From assembly GCA_902525615.1 (NCBI GenBank), contig CABZHT010000001.1, positions 285,282 through 349,281 of the forward strand: DNA of 64,000 bases. The letters run 5' to 3'. This document shows positions 13,756 through 22,031 of the stretch, in pieces. The notes under the pieces are model-generated. The model worked only from the letters and a program-made list of their open reading frames with translations, ran no database searches and was not told the origin of the DNA. A program made the position numbers and the translations under genes. Source of the stretch: an uncultured Fidelibacterota bacterium. GTDB taxonomy: Bacteria > Fidelibacterota > Marinisomatia > Marinisomatales > Marinisomataceae. Within the stretch, counting starts at the first letter, position 1, and each line of letters starts with the position of its first letter.

Positions 13756-14739
13756 TTACAGATTAGAATACCATTGAATTCCATATGCCAAAGTTACACT
13801 TATTGCTAAGCCTAACATAAGTCTGAAAAAATCAGAATAAAGCATTGGAAATATACCTTTTTTGTGCTTGTCAGTGTATGTGAGAGTTCCATAACCTTGA
13901 GCAAACATAATACCAATTTCTCTCCCTGCTAACATGCCCATAAATACAAAAGTAGTACTCATAGGAAGGTCATTTACTTCTTTAAAATAGTAAAGTACAA
14001 ACACATACACCAAATCAACTAATGTAGCAGAACGAACATATCTAGTGTTTGTTTTAGATAATACTATTTCTTGAATTTTTCCTCCCCTTTCATAAAACAT
14101 AAAAGCTAATCCAAGGAGCATTGTTCCTAAAATAAGTATTTGAAAAGATATAGTAGGAACAGATGAATATCTTGGTAAGAATACCATAATATTTGCCATA
14201 TCATGTGAAAGCCATGTTGACCATAACCAACCGGTAGTTATCCATTGTGCAATTCTCCAATAAGTATTGTTCTTGTTATCACCCTTTTCACCTTCATATA
14301 AGATATATTTGCTAATTAAATACCATGCAGCAAATGCAAACACAAATGATACGCCATATCCCACAAAACTTTTTAAAAGCATTTTTTCCATCAGACCATC
14401 CACGCTAGCGGCAAAGACAGATAAGACTAAAAAAGTGGTTGATACAGGAATTTTTAATCTAGTTAAAAGAACTAAAACAAGAGGTGCTAATGCGTGATAC
14501 CACATGATTTCAATTTCTGGGAATTCGGTCAATCTACCAAAAGCAGGATCTCCCGCATTGAATCCTTGAATCATAGTGAAAACAAAAATTGATCCCATAT
14601 AACCAAACATCCAATACCACTTAACGTCAGCTCTATTGGATGCAATGTATGTACCTAAAGTCTGGATGCTGTCATTTGCAGTAACCGCATACACAGCAAA
14701 CAAAAATCCTAAAAAAGACCAAATGGTTAAGAAGTCCAT
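13756..14739 (-). CDS. Inorganic phosphate transporter, Pit/PHO4 family
   Basis: The 327-residue membrane protein shows the paired PHO4 signatures. The N-terminal one is YAVTANDSIQTLGTYIASN and the C-terminal one is SHDMANIMVFLPR, each with the conserved Asn-Asp or Asp-containing phosphate-binding core, and the repeat VSTTFLVLS/MSTTFVFMGML. About ten hydrophobic segments are visible. It would carry phosphate into the cell with protons or sodium. The gene follows phoU by 22 bases, the common pairing of a PhoU-like regulator with a Pit permease. The protein is somewhat shorter than many Pit proteins, in keeping with a compact family branch. Confidence 0.9.
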   Translation of the reverse strand: MDFLTIWSFLGFLFAVYAVTANDSIQTLGTYIASNRADVKWYWMFGYMGSIFVFTMIQGFNAGDPAFGRLTEFPEIEIMWYHALAPLVLVLLTRLKIPVSTTFLVLSVFAASVDGLMEKMLLKSFVGYGVSFVFAFAAWYLISKYILYEGEKGDNKNNTYWRIAQWITTGWLWSTWLSHDMANIMVFLPRYSSVPTISFQILILGTMLLGLAFMFYERGGKIQEIVLSKTNTRYVRSATLVDLVYVFVLYYFKEVNDLPMSTTFVFMGMLAGREIGIMFAQGYGTLTYTDKHKKGIFPMLYSDFFRLMLGLAISVTLAYGIQWYSNL

Positions 14740-14761
14740 CTATAATACCCCCATAAAAAAA

Positions 14762-15415
14762 TTAAATTTTTTCATCATGTCTAACAATTTTACCATTGAT
14801 TTGAAAGATTATGTCTTCGGCTATATTCGTTGTATGATCTGCAGCTCTTTCAACATATCTTGAAATATTCGTAAAAACAATAAATTGCCTTAAGAATTCA
14901 GAATTACTTTTGGTTTTTTCTTTAAAAAGTGTAAATATCTCTCTATTATTGTTATCAATAATATCATCCATTTCAATAACTTCAAATGCTTTTGCTTCAT
15001 CAGATAAAATAAAGGCATTAATAACTTCATTTAACATAGCAGTTAAAGTTTCTGCCGAATTTGACAGAATTTTAGGTAATTCCAAATCTGGATGTTCAAC
15101 CATAAACTGGGTATTTCTAGCTATATTGGTTGCATAATCTCCTATTCTTTCAAGCTCATTATTAATTTTCAAAGCAGCTAATAGATATCGCAAATCTGAA
15201 TCAGTAGGATGAAAATTTTCAATAATTTCGTTGACTTCTTTTTCTATTTCTACTTCCATCATATTTATTTTAGAATCAACATTTATTACAATTTGAGATT
15301 TATCTAAATCTTTTTCTTCAATTGCACTAAACGCATCTTTAATATTCGTTTCAACTAACGAGCTTAGTTTTAATAAATTATAGTTTAAATCTTGTATTCT
15401 GTCAGACAAATTCAT
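14762..15415 (-). CDS. phoU: PhoU-like phosphate signalling/transport regulator
   Basis: The 217-residue protein is all-helical with two PhoU repeats; each has the E/D-rich metal-binding pattern, visible as NELERIGDYATNIA and SRYVERAADHTTNIAEDI. PhoU proteins bind metals, couple phosphate permeases to the PhoR kinase and help shut the response off when phosphate is plentiful. The start MNLSDRIQDLNYNLLKLSSLV matches the usual PhoU beginning. The gene leads the leftward run phoU-pit-SDR-FKBP-phytase-like-SGNH, and an 11-bp-spaced repeat 33 bases upstream is the proposed Pho box. Confidence 0.92.
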   Translation of the reverse strand: MNLSDRIQDLNYNLLKLSSLVETNIKDAFSAIEEKDLDKSQIVINVDSKINMMEVEIEKEVNEIIENFHPTDSDLRYLLAALKINNELERIGDYATNIARNTQFMVEHPDLELPKILSNSAETLTAMLNEVINAFILSDEAKAFEVIEMDDIIDNNNREIFTLFKEKTKSNSEFLRQFIVFTNISRYVERAADHTTNIAEDIIFQINGKIVRHDEKI

Positions 15416-15448
15416 TCTCCATAATATAGGAAAAGTACAAAAAAATAT

Positions 15449-15467
15449 TTAGGATTATGTTAGGATT
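15449..15467 (-). promoter_or_regulatory. Proposed Pho box upstream of phoU
   Basis: Two copies of TTAGGAT lie at 15449-15455 and 15460-15466, exactly 11 bp apart, the spacing of half-sites in known PhoB boxes. On the phoU strand this reads ATCCTAA twice. The same word pair occurs upstream of the TonB receptor and of the PKD lipoprotein. A TATATT that could be a -10 element lies between the repeat and the phoU start. Confidence 0.65.
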
Positions 15468-15476
15468 CAGATAAAA

Positions 15477-15506
15477 AAAAGAGGGAAGAAAACTCTTCCC
15501 TCTTTT
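15477..15506. terminator. Intrinsic terminator after the PKD/beta-helix lipoprotein gene
   Basis: A perfect 10-bp stem AGAGGGAAGA/TCTTCCCTCT with an AAAC loop is flanked by A and T runs. It ends the leftward transcript of the lipoprotein gene and insulates it from the phoU promoter just beyond. Confidence 0.92.
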
Positions 15507-15554
15507 CGAAGTAATATTCACAATAGGAGATGCTATATTACTTATTGAATTAAT

Positions 15555-17141
15555 TTAGTTATTTTCTTCTGACCATACTGTCCAGCCATCAAAAGCATCA
15601 TCGTTGAAACCAGCTTTTAAAGCACCAACAAATGTTGCAGATGCATCCATGCTAGCTTCAGTTGGAGTTGATCCTGTAAACTCGGTTGTTGGAAGTAAGT
15701 TTGCTTCTGTTACGCCAGTATTACCATCTTGTACATTAAATGTAAAGCTAGCACCTGGATCCGATCCATCAGTAGCTGCAACAACTGCAGGTTCAGGAAC
15801 ATCATCCATAACATTTAAAGGATCTAACCAGATGTATCGTCCATCAGCATCATTTGTAGGAGGAGTTGAACCATTTACAACAAATGATCCATCTAAATTT
15901 CCATCTTCATTAGTAGCACGGAAACCTCTTCTTTGCTGATCTACCAACATATAATTTTGGAAGTGTCCAGCAGTTCCTTCTCTTAATCTTAAAGACTCAT
16001 CTTCAGAAGATCCGCTGTTATTTCCTACAATTGTTACATTAGAAAATTTAGGAAATGAATCGTCTGCAGCTTGGTTGCTGTTTCTTCCATCCATTTCATG
16101 ACCTCTATTTGAGGTTGCACCTCTAACTACAACTAGGAATTGTCCTGTTCCTTGGTATCCGGTGTCTGTATCAAATCCGTCGTCGCCGACTTTGTATACC
16201 ATACAGTATCTTAAATCAACAGTTCCACCAAACATTTCAAAACCGTCATCAAAGTTATAAGCTACTTCACAGTAACTAACTTCTGTTCCAGTTCCAACAC
16301 CAGCTAATGTAATACCATTAATTTCATTATCTGGAGCAATTGCTCTACCACCATAGCGAACTGAAACATATCTTAATGTACCAGAGTCATCAGCAGCATC
16401 TGTACCACCATAAGGTACTGAAGCAACACCCTCAACGGTTCTAGTTCCACCGCCTTGAATTGGTGCATAACCACAGACAATTAATCCACCCCATGCTCTA
16501 CCACCAACAATTGGAAGTCTGTCTGGTTCGTCTCTTGCAATAATTGATGTCATGATAATTGGAGCATTAGCAGTACCTACTGCTTCAATCTTTCCACCTT
16601 GCCATACTACAATTGCAGGAGCGTTTCCATTACCATCATCTGATAATGCATAAATGTTAGATCCGGCTGCAATTGTTAACGTTGCACCATCTCTAACTTG
16701 TAGTTGACCAGAAAGTACATAATCACCGCTTAAATCTAAATCTGAAGTAACATCTCCATATAAACTTCTTTCAACATTCATATCCATTGAGTATGAATTT
16801 GATAAAGTTGTTGTACCATCTAAAGCGGTTGTAGTAACTGTTAACGAAACAGTTTTTAAACCTCTGGAAGAGAATGTATGTGAACCACTTGGAGCAACAG
16901 CAGTTGCTTCACCATTAAAATCCCATGCATATGCTACTCCAGCACCAGTACCGTTAGAAGCATCCTGATTATCTGAAATAGAAAAATTATAGGTTAATGT
17001 TCCCATCACATGCTCAGCGTTAAATGGCTGTGCAGATGGAGGAAGAGTAGTATTATCTACAGTCTCTGTATCGTTATCATCGCATGATGTAAAAAGAAAT
17101 ACACTTGCGAAAATAGACAATATGATTTTTTTACTATTCAT
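15555..17141 (-). CDS. Lipoprotein with PKD-like and parallel beta-helix regions
   Basis: The 528-residue protein has a lipobox (FLFTSCDDN), a PKD-like domain in about residues 40-125 (YAWDFNGEATA, HTFSSRGLKTVSLTV) and a long right-handed beta-helix-like region from about 140 to 430 (TLTIAAGSNIY, WGGLIVCGYAP, DDGFEMFGGTVDLRYC, DDGFDTDTGYQGTG). Such proteins are surface lipoproteins of unknown role in FCB bacteria. An AAGGAT site precedes the ATG. A triple 11-bp-spaced repeat upstream and the TonB receptor immediately upstream suggest that the two form a phosphate-regulated surface uptake pair. This function is inferred only. Confidence 0.8.
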   Translation of the reverse strand: MNSKKIILSIFASVFLFTSCDDNDTETVDNTTLPPSAQPFNAEHVMGTLTYNFSISDNQDASNGTGAGVAYAWDFNGEATAVAPSGSHTFSSRGLKTVSLTVTTTALDGTTTLSNSYSMDMNVERSLYGDVTSDLDLSGDYVLSGQLQVRDGATLTIAAGSNIYALSDDGNGNAPAIVVWQGGKIEAVGTANAPIIMTSIIARDEPDRLPIVGGRAWGGLIVCGYAPIQGGGTRTVEGVASVPYGGTDAADDSGTLRYVSVRYGGRAIAPDNEINGITLAGVGTGTEVSYCEVAYNFDDGFEMFGGTVDLRYCMVYKVGDDGFDTDTGYQGTGQFLVVVRGATSNRGHEMDGRNSNQAADDSFPKFSNVTIVGNNSGSSEDESLRLREGTAGHFQNYMLVDQQRRGFRATNEDGNLDGSFVVNGSTPPTNDADGRYIWLDPLNVMDDVPEPAVVAATDGSDPGASFTFNVQDGNTGVTEANLLPTTEFTGSTPTEASMDASATFVGALKAGFNDDAFDGWTVWSEENN

Positions 17142-17220
17142 TTTCTTATCCTTTTTATACTATTAAAGTGTGTGGAAAAATCCCACCATGAAAAATTAGA
17201 TTTACAAATTGAGTTTGCTA

Positions 17221-17249
17221 TTTGAAGTTTGTTAGGATTATGTTTGAAT
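17221..17249 (-). promoter_or_regulatory. Proposed triple Pho box upstream of the PKD lipoprotein gene
   Basis: Three half-sites at exact 11-bp steps are visible: TTTGAAG at 17221, TTAGGAT at 17232 and TTTGAAT at 17243. They lie between the TonB receptor stop and the lipoprotein start, about 80-110 bases from the latter. Confidence 0.65.
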
Positions 17250-17251
17250 TT

Positions 17252-20107
17252 TTAATTAAAATCGTAAGTCATACTTAAAGATATAGATATACCTGGTTCA
17301 AGTATCTTTGTATCTAACTTATTTCCAGTATCAGTTTTTAAATAGTGTTCAATCTTGCTATTTAAAAGATTTTTTGCCTTAATACTAACTGATAATCCAT
17401 TTTCAAATTTTTTCTTTGAAGTAAAATTTAAAGAATGAAAAGGTGCTTCAAAATAATGTCCTGTTACATCCCCTACTTTAATAATTCTTTCACTAAAACC
17501 ATTATAAGAAAGTGAAATTTCGTATCCTGAACTAAGAATTGTATCCAAGGCAAGATTCCCTAAAAATTCTGAATGACCCATTAATGGCCTATTGGTCTGA
17601 TCTTCAATTGGAGTGACTGCAAATGGAGAAACTACAAAATCATTTACATCTACATCTGATGATGACAGTGTAGCGTTTGCAGTTAAAATTTGTGTAGCAC
17701 TTGATGAGGGAAATAAATTTATCTTCTTCCTAATATCAAACTCTAATCCATAAATCGCTGCAGATTTTGCATTATTATACATACTATATGATCTTTCTAC
17801 ATTTACTAATAATACCTCTTCAACAGGTTTTTGCATATCTTTAGCAAATAATGAAACTGACCATACTTCACCTCCGGAAGGATATACTTCGTATCTAAGA
17901 TCAAAATTTGTGACTTCAGATTGTTCAAGTGTTGGGACTCCAATATATTGATCATCTCCATAAAATGCTTGATATTCAAGTGGTGCATATTCTCGAAATT
18001 CTGCTCTTGCAACAGTTTGAGATAACGAAAATCGTACTTTTGAATTCTCTGAAGTGTCTAAAATAAAATTGATAGAAGGAAGTACATAATTTTCATCAAT
18101 ATCTACAAGTGTTGGCTCTTGTGTAGGGTTGTTATAAGGGTTGACATACGTTTGACCAGTTACGGTATTGTATGGCCTAAGGTCTAATGTATACATTTCA
18201 TATCTCATACCACCAATAAAAGTAATAGGTATAGCAAAAGAATCAAATTTTCTTTCAATCATTGAGAAAATTGCATTTGTCTTTTCATCTGCATCATATG
18301 CAGCTCGTGCAAGCTGTGCTGCCTCTTCAACAATGATTAAACCACTATTTCCATCAAAAAAGTTTGCTTCATCAAACGATCTTCCAAAATCATTATCATT
18401 AATCTCCAGAAGATTGTTTGGCCATATTCCATTAGAATGAGTATAATAAAAAATTCTCTTTTTAAAAGTCCTATCTCTCTGCTGAATTCTAAGTCCACTC
18501 TTTAATTGAAAGTTTTCAAAATTAACTTTATACGACAAATCTAAGCTATTATTTGTATCATCTCCATCAGCCCAAAATCTTAAGCCAGGCGACGTACTAC
18601 TAACATCAACAGTATAAGGATTTAATGCGCTTTGCCTTGAGTAAGTATGAGTAGCAACATCTGGTTCGTACAATGAGGCAGAACCTAAATTTATTGACCA
18701 ATCAAGTTCGCTTGGATTAGAAGAATAAAATATACTATTACCTTCCAAAGATAAATTTGATAATGCTTTTTCACTATAATAATGCTGAATAGTTACTGCG
18801 TCTTCTAAATTTTTAAGCACCCCAGAAGCATAAGATAATTTATCACTTGCCTTGTGACTTAATAAAAAAGATAATTTAAACTTGTGGTCTTGTAAATATT
18901 TTAAACCTGTACTCATATTTAATACATGGTTTGCATTATAAATAGATGTTTCTCTTTGGAGGTTCAAATATCTTGATAATTCTGTATTATCATAATATCT
19001 ACCAATATTTTCATCCTCAAAATCATAAGAGTTACCAAAGGAATAATTTATAAAGTATCCATACTCATAATCACCATTTGAACTATTAAACTTTTGACCA
19101 TTTTCAATACCAAATGAAATTTGAGGACTGGCACTTTTTGACTTAGTACGATAATTTTGTTTGAATTTATTTGTATTTGTTGATAATAATTCTCGCCATT
19201 GTGAAGAAGTATAGTTCTGTGGATTAGTTGAACCAGATGTTAATGGATATCTAAACTCTGACAACCAAAAATCTTTTGGAACGTCAGGCATTTTATTATC
19301 ATTTCCATCTATACCAAAGAAATTAATGCCATTATTAGATGTTCTAAATCTACTATTATCAATTGATGAAATTGTTCCAGCGCCAAACTTTAGCTTCATT
19401 ATTTTTTTGTCTGGATATGCTAAAGTTTTAATATTTACAACCCCTCCAGCAAAAGTTCCAGGTAAATCAGGAGTGAACGTTTTTTTTGCACTTAATCCAG
19501 AAATAATTGAAATAGAAAAAAGATCTAGAGGAACAGCTCTTTTTTCGGGTTCTGGGGTAGCTAAATCAGAATTATTTAATTGAGTATTTGTATACCTATC
19601 ACCTAACCCTCTTACAGCAACAATGTTATCAACTACAGAAACACCAGTCACTCTTCTAAACGCATCTGCTGCATTAGAATCCCCCGCTTTTGACATTCTT
19701 TCTAAACTTATTGCATCTTCAACATTAGATGATTCTTTTCTGTCAATCATCATGCTTATATCGCTACCATCTACTGCTTGACCAGTCACCTCAACACCAG
19801 ATAACTGCACGGCATCTATTGATAAAGCTATATCAAAATTATTTTGACCCTCTAAAAGATTAATTGAAAATCTTTCGGATTTATAACCTATATACGAAAC
19901 ATTTAGTACAACTTCGCCTGGTTGAGTAAAAATCGTGTAGGAACCATTTAAATCAGAAGCTGCTCCATTATTTGAGTCTTCAATAATAATATTTACGCCG
20001 ACTAGGGCTTCTCCAGAATCCTTACCGGTGACAGTACCAGTTAGAACAGATAAATCTTGACAAAAAATGAAACTTAACGATAAAAATACTACTTTAAATA
20101 TTCTCAA
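17252..20107 (-). CDS. TonB-dependent outer-membrane receptor
   Basis: The 951-residue protein has a signal peptide (LSLSFIFCQ), a carboxypeptidase-regulatory-like beta-sandwich in about residues 20-105 (TGTVTGKDSGEALVGVNIII), a plug domain (VEDAISLERMSKAGDSNAADAFRRVTGVSVVDN) and a 22-strand-type barrel ending in SISLSMTYDFN. It would import a large or scarce ligand through the outer membrane with TonB energy. The TTG start is supported by an AAAGGAG site eight bases away. A Pho-box-like repeat lies upstream, within the end of the sensor kinase gene. The ligand is unknown; a phosphorus-containing compound is an inference from the neighbours. Confidence 0.92.
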   Translation of the reverse strand: MRIFKVVFLSLSFIFCQDLSVLTGTVTGKDSGEALVGVNIIIEDSNNGAASDLNGSYTIFTQPGEVVLNVSYIGYKSERFSINLLEGQNNFDIALSIDAVQLSGVEVTGQAVDGSDISMMIDRKESSNVEDAISLERMSKAGDSNAADAFRRVTGVSVVDNIVAVRGLGDRYTNTQLNNSDLATPEPEKRAVPLDLFSISIISGLSAKKTFTPDLPGTFAGGVVNIKTLAYPDKKIMKLKFGAGTISSIDNSRFRTSNNGINFFGIDGNDNKMPDVPKDFWLSEFRYPLTSGSTNPQNYTSSQWRELLSTNTNKFKQNYRTKSKSASPQISFGIENGQKFNSSNGDYEYGYFINYSFGNSYDFEDENIGRYYDNTELSRYLNLQRETSIYNANHVLNMSTGLKYLQDHKFKLSFLLSHKASDKLSYASGVLKNLEDAVTIQHYYSEKALSNLSLEGNSIFYSSNPSELDWSINLGSASLYEPDVATHTYSRQSALNPYTVDVSSTSPGLRFWADGDDTNNSLDLSYKVNFENFQLKSGLRIQQRDRTFKKRIFYYTHSNGIWPNNLLEINDNDFGRSFDEANFFDGNSGLIIVEEAAQLARAAYDADEKTNAIFSMIERKFDSFAIPITFIGGMRYEMYTLDLRPYNTVTGQTYVNPYNNPTQEPTLVDIDENYVLPSINFILDTSENSKVRFSLSQTVARAEFREYAPLEYQAFYGDDQYIGVPTLEQSEVTNFDLRYEVYPSGGEVWSVSLFAKDMQKPVEEVLLVNVERSYSMYNNAKSAAIYGLEFDIRKKINLFPSSSATQILTANATLSSSDVDVNDFVVSPFAVTPIEDQTNRPLMGHSEFLGNLALDTILSSGYEISLSYNGFSERIIKVGDVTGHYFEAPFHSLNFTSKKKFENGLSVSIKAKNLLNSKIEHYLKTDTGNKLDTKILEPGISISLSMTYDFN

Positions 20108-20152
20108 CTCTACATCTCCTTTAAAAGTTGAAAGAAATGTAAAAAGCTTATG

Positions 20153-20170
20153 TTAGGATTATATTTGAAT
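20153..20170 (-). promoter_or_regulatory. Proposed Pho box upstream of the TonB receptor gene
   Basis: TTAGGAT at 20153-20159 and TTTGAAT at 20164-20170 are 11 bp apart. The same two words at the same spacing occur at 17232 and 17243. The site overlaps the stop codon of the upstream kinase gene and lies about 45-60 bases before the receptor start. Confidence 0.65.
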
Positions 20171-21199
20171 AGGTAGAAATATTTTTACAGAAGTTCCTTT
20201 GTCTATATCACTGTCTATGGTAATATCTCCATTGTGCAGATCTAGAATTTTCTTTACAATTGGTAATCCCAAACCTGATCCTCCATACTCTCTACTTCTT
20301 GAGGATTCTTCTCTAAAAAATCTATTAAATATATTCTTAATATTTTCTTTTTTTATCCCTTTTCCATTATCAATTATTTTAATAATGCATGAATCTTGCT
20401 GGCTGGATAGCAGAATATTAATCTTGCTATTTGAATTTGAATACATAATTGCATTTTTTAAAATGTTGGATAATGCATTTTGAATAAGGCTTATATCAAC
20501 CTTTAAATTGCAACAATTAAAATCTTTCGGCTGTTCAATATCTATATTTTTTTTATCTGCAAGGTGTTTCACAGTTTCAACAGAAGATAAAATTAAATCA
20601 CTTAAACTAATCTCTTCTTTTTGAAGATTAAAAACAGCATTGTTTTCTAACATAGATATCTGCAGCAAATCATCAATTATTTCATTCATTCTCAAAGATT
20701 GTCTAATAATGATGTCTCTAAAAGGAATTTCTGTAGGAATTGTTTCAGTAGCTGCTAAAATAGAAGTGATTGGCGTTCTAAGTTCATGAGATACATTTTC
20801 AACAAACTCTCTTTGAGAAGTCTGTGCTTGTATGATAGATGATATATCATTAAAAACAATTAAATATTTCGACTTAACGGATGTTTCCACTTTCAAAAAA
20901 GTTACTTTTGCATCAAATGATTGAGAAGCATCAATAAAAAAGTCTTCTTCAAAAGTTGTAATTTCGTTTTGATTTTCAATAGCTTTCATTGATTGCTCAA
21001 TGAAGTTTAATATTTTGGGGTTTCTAACAATACCTGATATCGGTTTTCCAATGAATTCTTCAGATAAAGAAAATATTCTTTTTGCTTTATCATTATAAAA
21101 AATTAAAAATTTATCATTATTTATGGAAATAACACCCGATTGTATAGTATCAAGAACTGACTTTAAATCATTAATCGGAGTATTACTCATCTTCATCAT
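20159..21199 (-). CDS. phoR: PhoR-like sensor histidine kinase without membrane segments
   Basis: The 346-residue protein has a PAS-like domain (about residues 8-115), a HisKA domain with the phospho-acceptor His in FVENVSHELRTPITSI and an HATPase_c domain with the N box (LSNILKNAIMYSN), DNGKGI and GGSGLGLPIVKKI. No transmembrane helix is visible, whereas PhoR of E. coli is membrane-anchored; input may come through PhoU and the PAS domain. The gene overlaps the response regulator by 17 bases and would be translated by coupling; three closely spaced Met codons make the exact start uncertain. PhoR identity rests on the paired regulator and the phosphate genes next door. Confidence 0.85.
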   Translation of the reverse strand: MMKMSNTPINDLKSVLDTIQSGVISINNDKFLIFYNDKAKRIFSLSEEFIGKPISGIVRNPKILNFIEQSMKAIENQNEITTFEEDFFIDASQSFDAKVTFLKVETSVKSKYLIVFNDISSIIQAQTSQREFVENVSHELRTPITSILAATETIPTEIPFRDIIIRQSLRMNEIIDDLLQISMLENNAVFNLQKEEISLSDLILSSVETVKHLADKKNIDIEQPKDFNCCNLKVDISLIQNALSNILKNAIMYSNSNSKINILLSSQQDSCIIKIIDNGKGIKKENIKNIFNRFFREESSRSREYGGSGLGLPIVKKILDLHNGDITIDSDIDKGTSVKIFLPIQI

Positions 21200-21878
21200 T
21201 AAACTTATATCCTATACCCCTAATAGTTTTAATATATTTTTGTGCAGTAGATAATTTTTTTCTCAATCCTACAATTTGAAAATCAATCGTTCTATCTGTA
21301 GCAGGATAATTATCTCCTCTAATAGAGTCAATTATTTGAGATCTAGTATACACCAAACCAGGATTTTGAGCAAGCATACTTAAAATTTCAAACTCACTAA
21401 ATGTTAAATCTATTATAGAATTATTTACACTGACTTGATGTTTTCCAATATCTATTTTTAAACTATCAAAATTCAAAATTTTTGAATCTGTTTTTTTAAC
21501 TCTTCTCAAAACAGCAGCAATTCTTGCAGAAAGAATTGAACTAGAAAATGGTTTAACTATGTAATCATCTGCTCCCAATTCCAAACCTTTAACAATATCA
21601 GCTTCGCTTCCTTTAGCTGTAAGCATTATTATCAGAAGATCTTTTAATTTGGGGTCACTTTTGATAATTCTACAAATATCGTATCCACTAATACCCGGAA
21701 GCATTAAATCTAAAAGAAGCAAATTGGACTTATTATTTCTAAGATGTTTTAGTCCAGATTCGCCATTTGAAAATGATTGTACTTGATATCCTAAGCTTGA
21801 AATATTATAGGCAAGTAGCTCGCGAATATCTTTGTCGTCTTCGATAATTACTAATTTTGTATTTTTTGTATTTGACAT
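21183..21878 (-). CDS. phoB: PhoB-like response regulator (OmpR family)
   Basis: The protein (231 residues from MSNTKNTKL) has a receiver domain with acidic pocket EDDKD, phosphorylated Asp in LLLLDLMLPG and Lys in DDYIVKPFS, followed by a winged-helix DNA-binding domain (LTFSEFEILSMLAQNPGLVYTR, GDNYPATDRTIDFQIVGLRKKL, IRGIGYKF). The ORF track adds 21 residues that are only a tRNA-Asn read in frame, so I place the start at 21878. It would bind the 11-bp-spaced repeats proposed here as Pho boxes. The kinase gene follows with overlap. Confidence 0.9.
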   Translation of the reverse strand: MSNTKNTKLVIIEDDKDIRELLAYNISSLGYQVQSFSNGESGLKHLRNNKSNLLLLDLMLPGISGYDICRIIKSDPKLKDLLIIMLTAKGSEADIVKGLELGADDYIVKPFSSSILSARIAAVLRRVKKTDSKILNFDSLKIDIGKHQVSVNNSIIDLTFSEFEILSMLAQNPGLVYTRSQIIDSIRGDNYPATDRTIDFQIVGLRKKLSTAQKYIKTIRGIGYKFNDEDE

Positions 21879-21883
21879 AGATG

Positions 21884-21956
21884 CTCCGGAGGAGGGACTC
21901 GAACCCCCGACCTGGTGATTAACAGTCACTCGCTCTACCAACTGAGCTACTCCGGA
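21884..21956 (-). tRNA. tRNA-Asn(GTT)
   Basis: The minus-strand cloverleaf is complete: acceptor TCCGGAG/CTCCGGA, D arm GCTC/GAGC, anticodon loop CTGTTAA with anticodon GTT, T loop TTCGAGT and discriminator G, which is typical of tRNA-Asn. No CCA is encoded. Only five bases separate it from the PhoB-like start codon, so the regulator message is probably released by processing of the tRNA 3' end. Confidence 0.96.
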
Positions 21957-22031
21957 AGATGGTAGAAATTTTTAATATTATTATTGAAAAAACAAGTATT
22001 ATTACTTTTATTTTTTATTATAAAGTAAAAG

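Noticed and set aside
21879-21941. N-terminal extension of the PhoB-like ORF (MVERVTVNHQ...)
   Set aside because: These codons lie in the tRNA-Asn gene; the reading is an artefact of an open frame through the tRNA.
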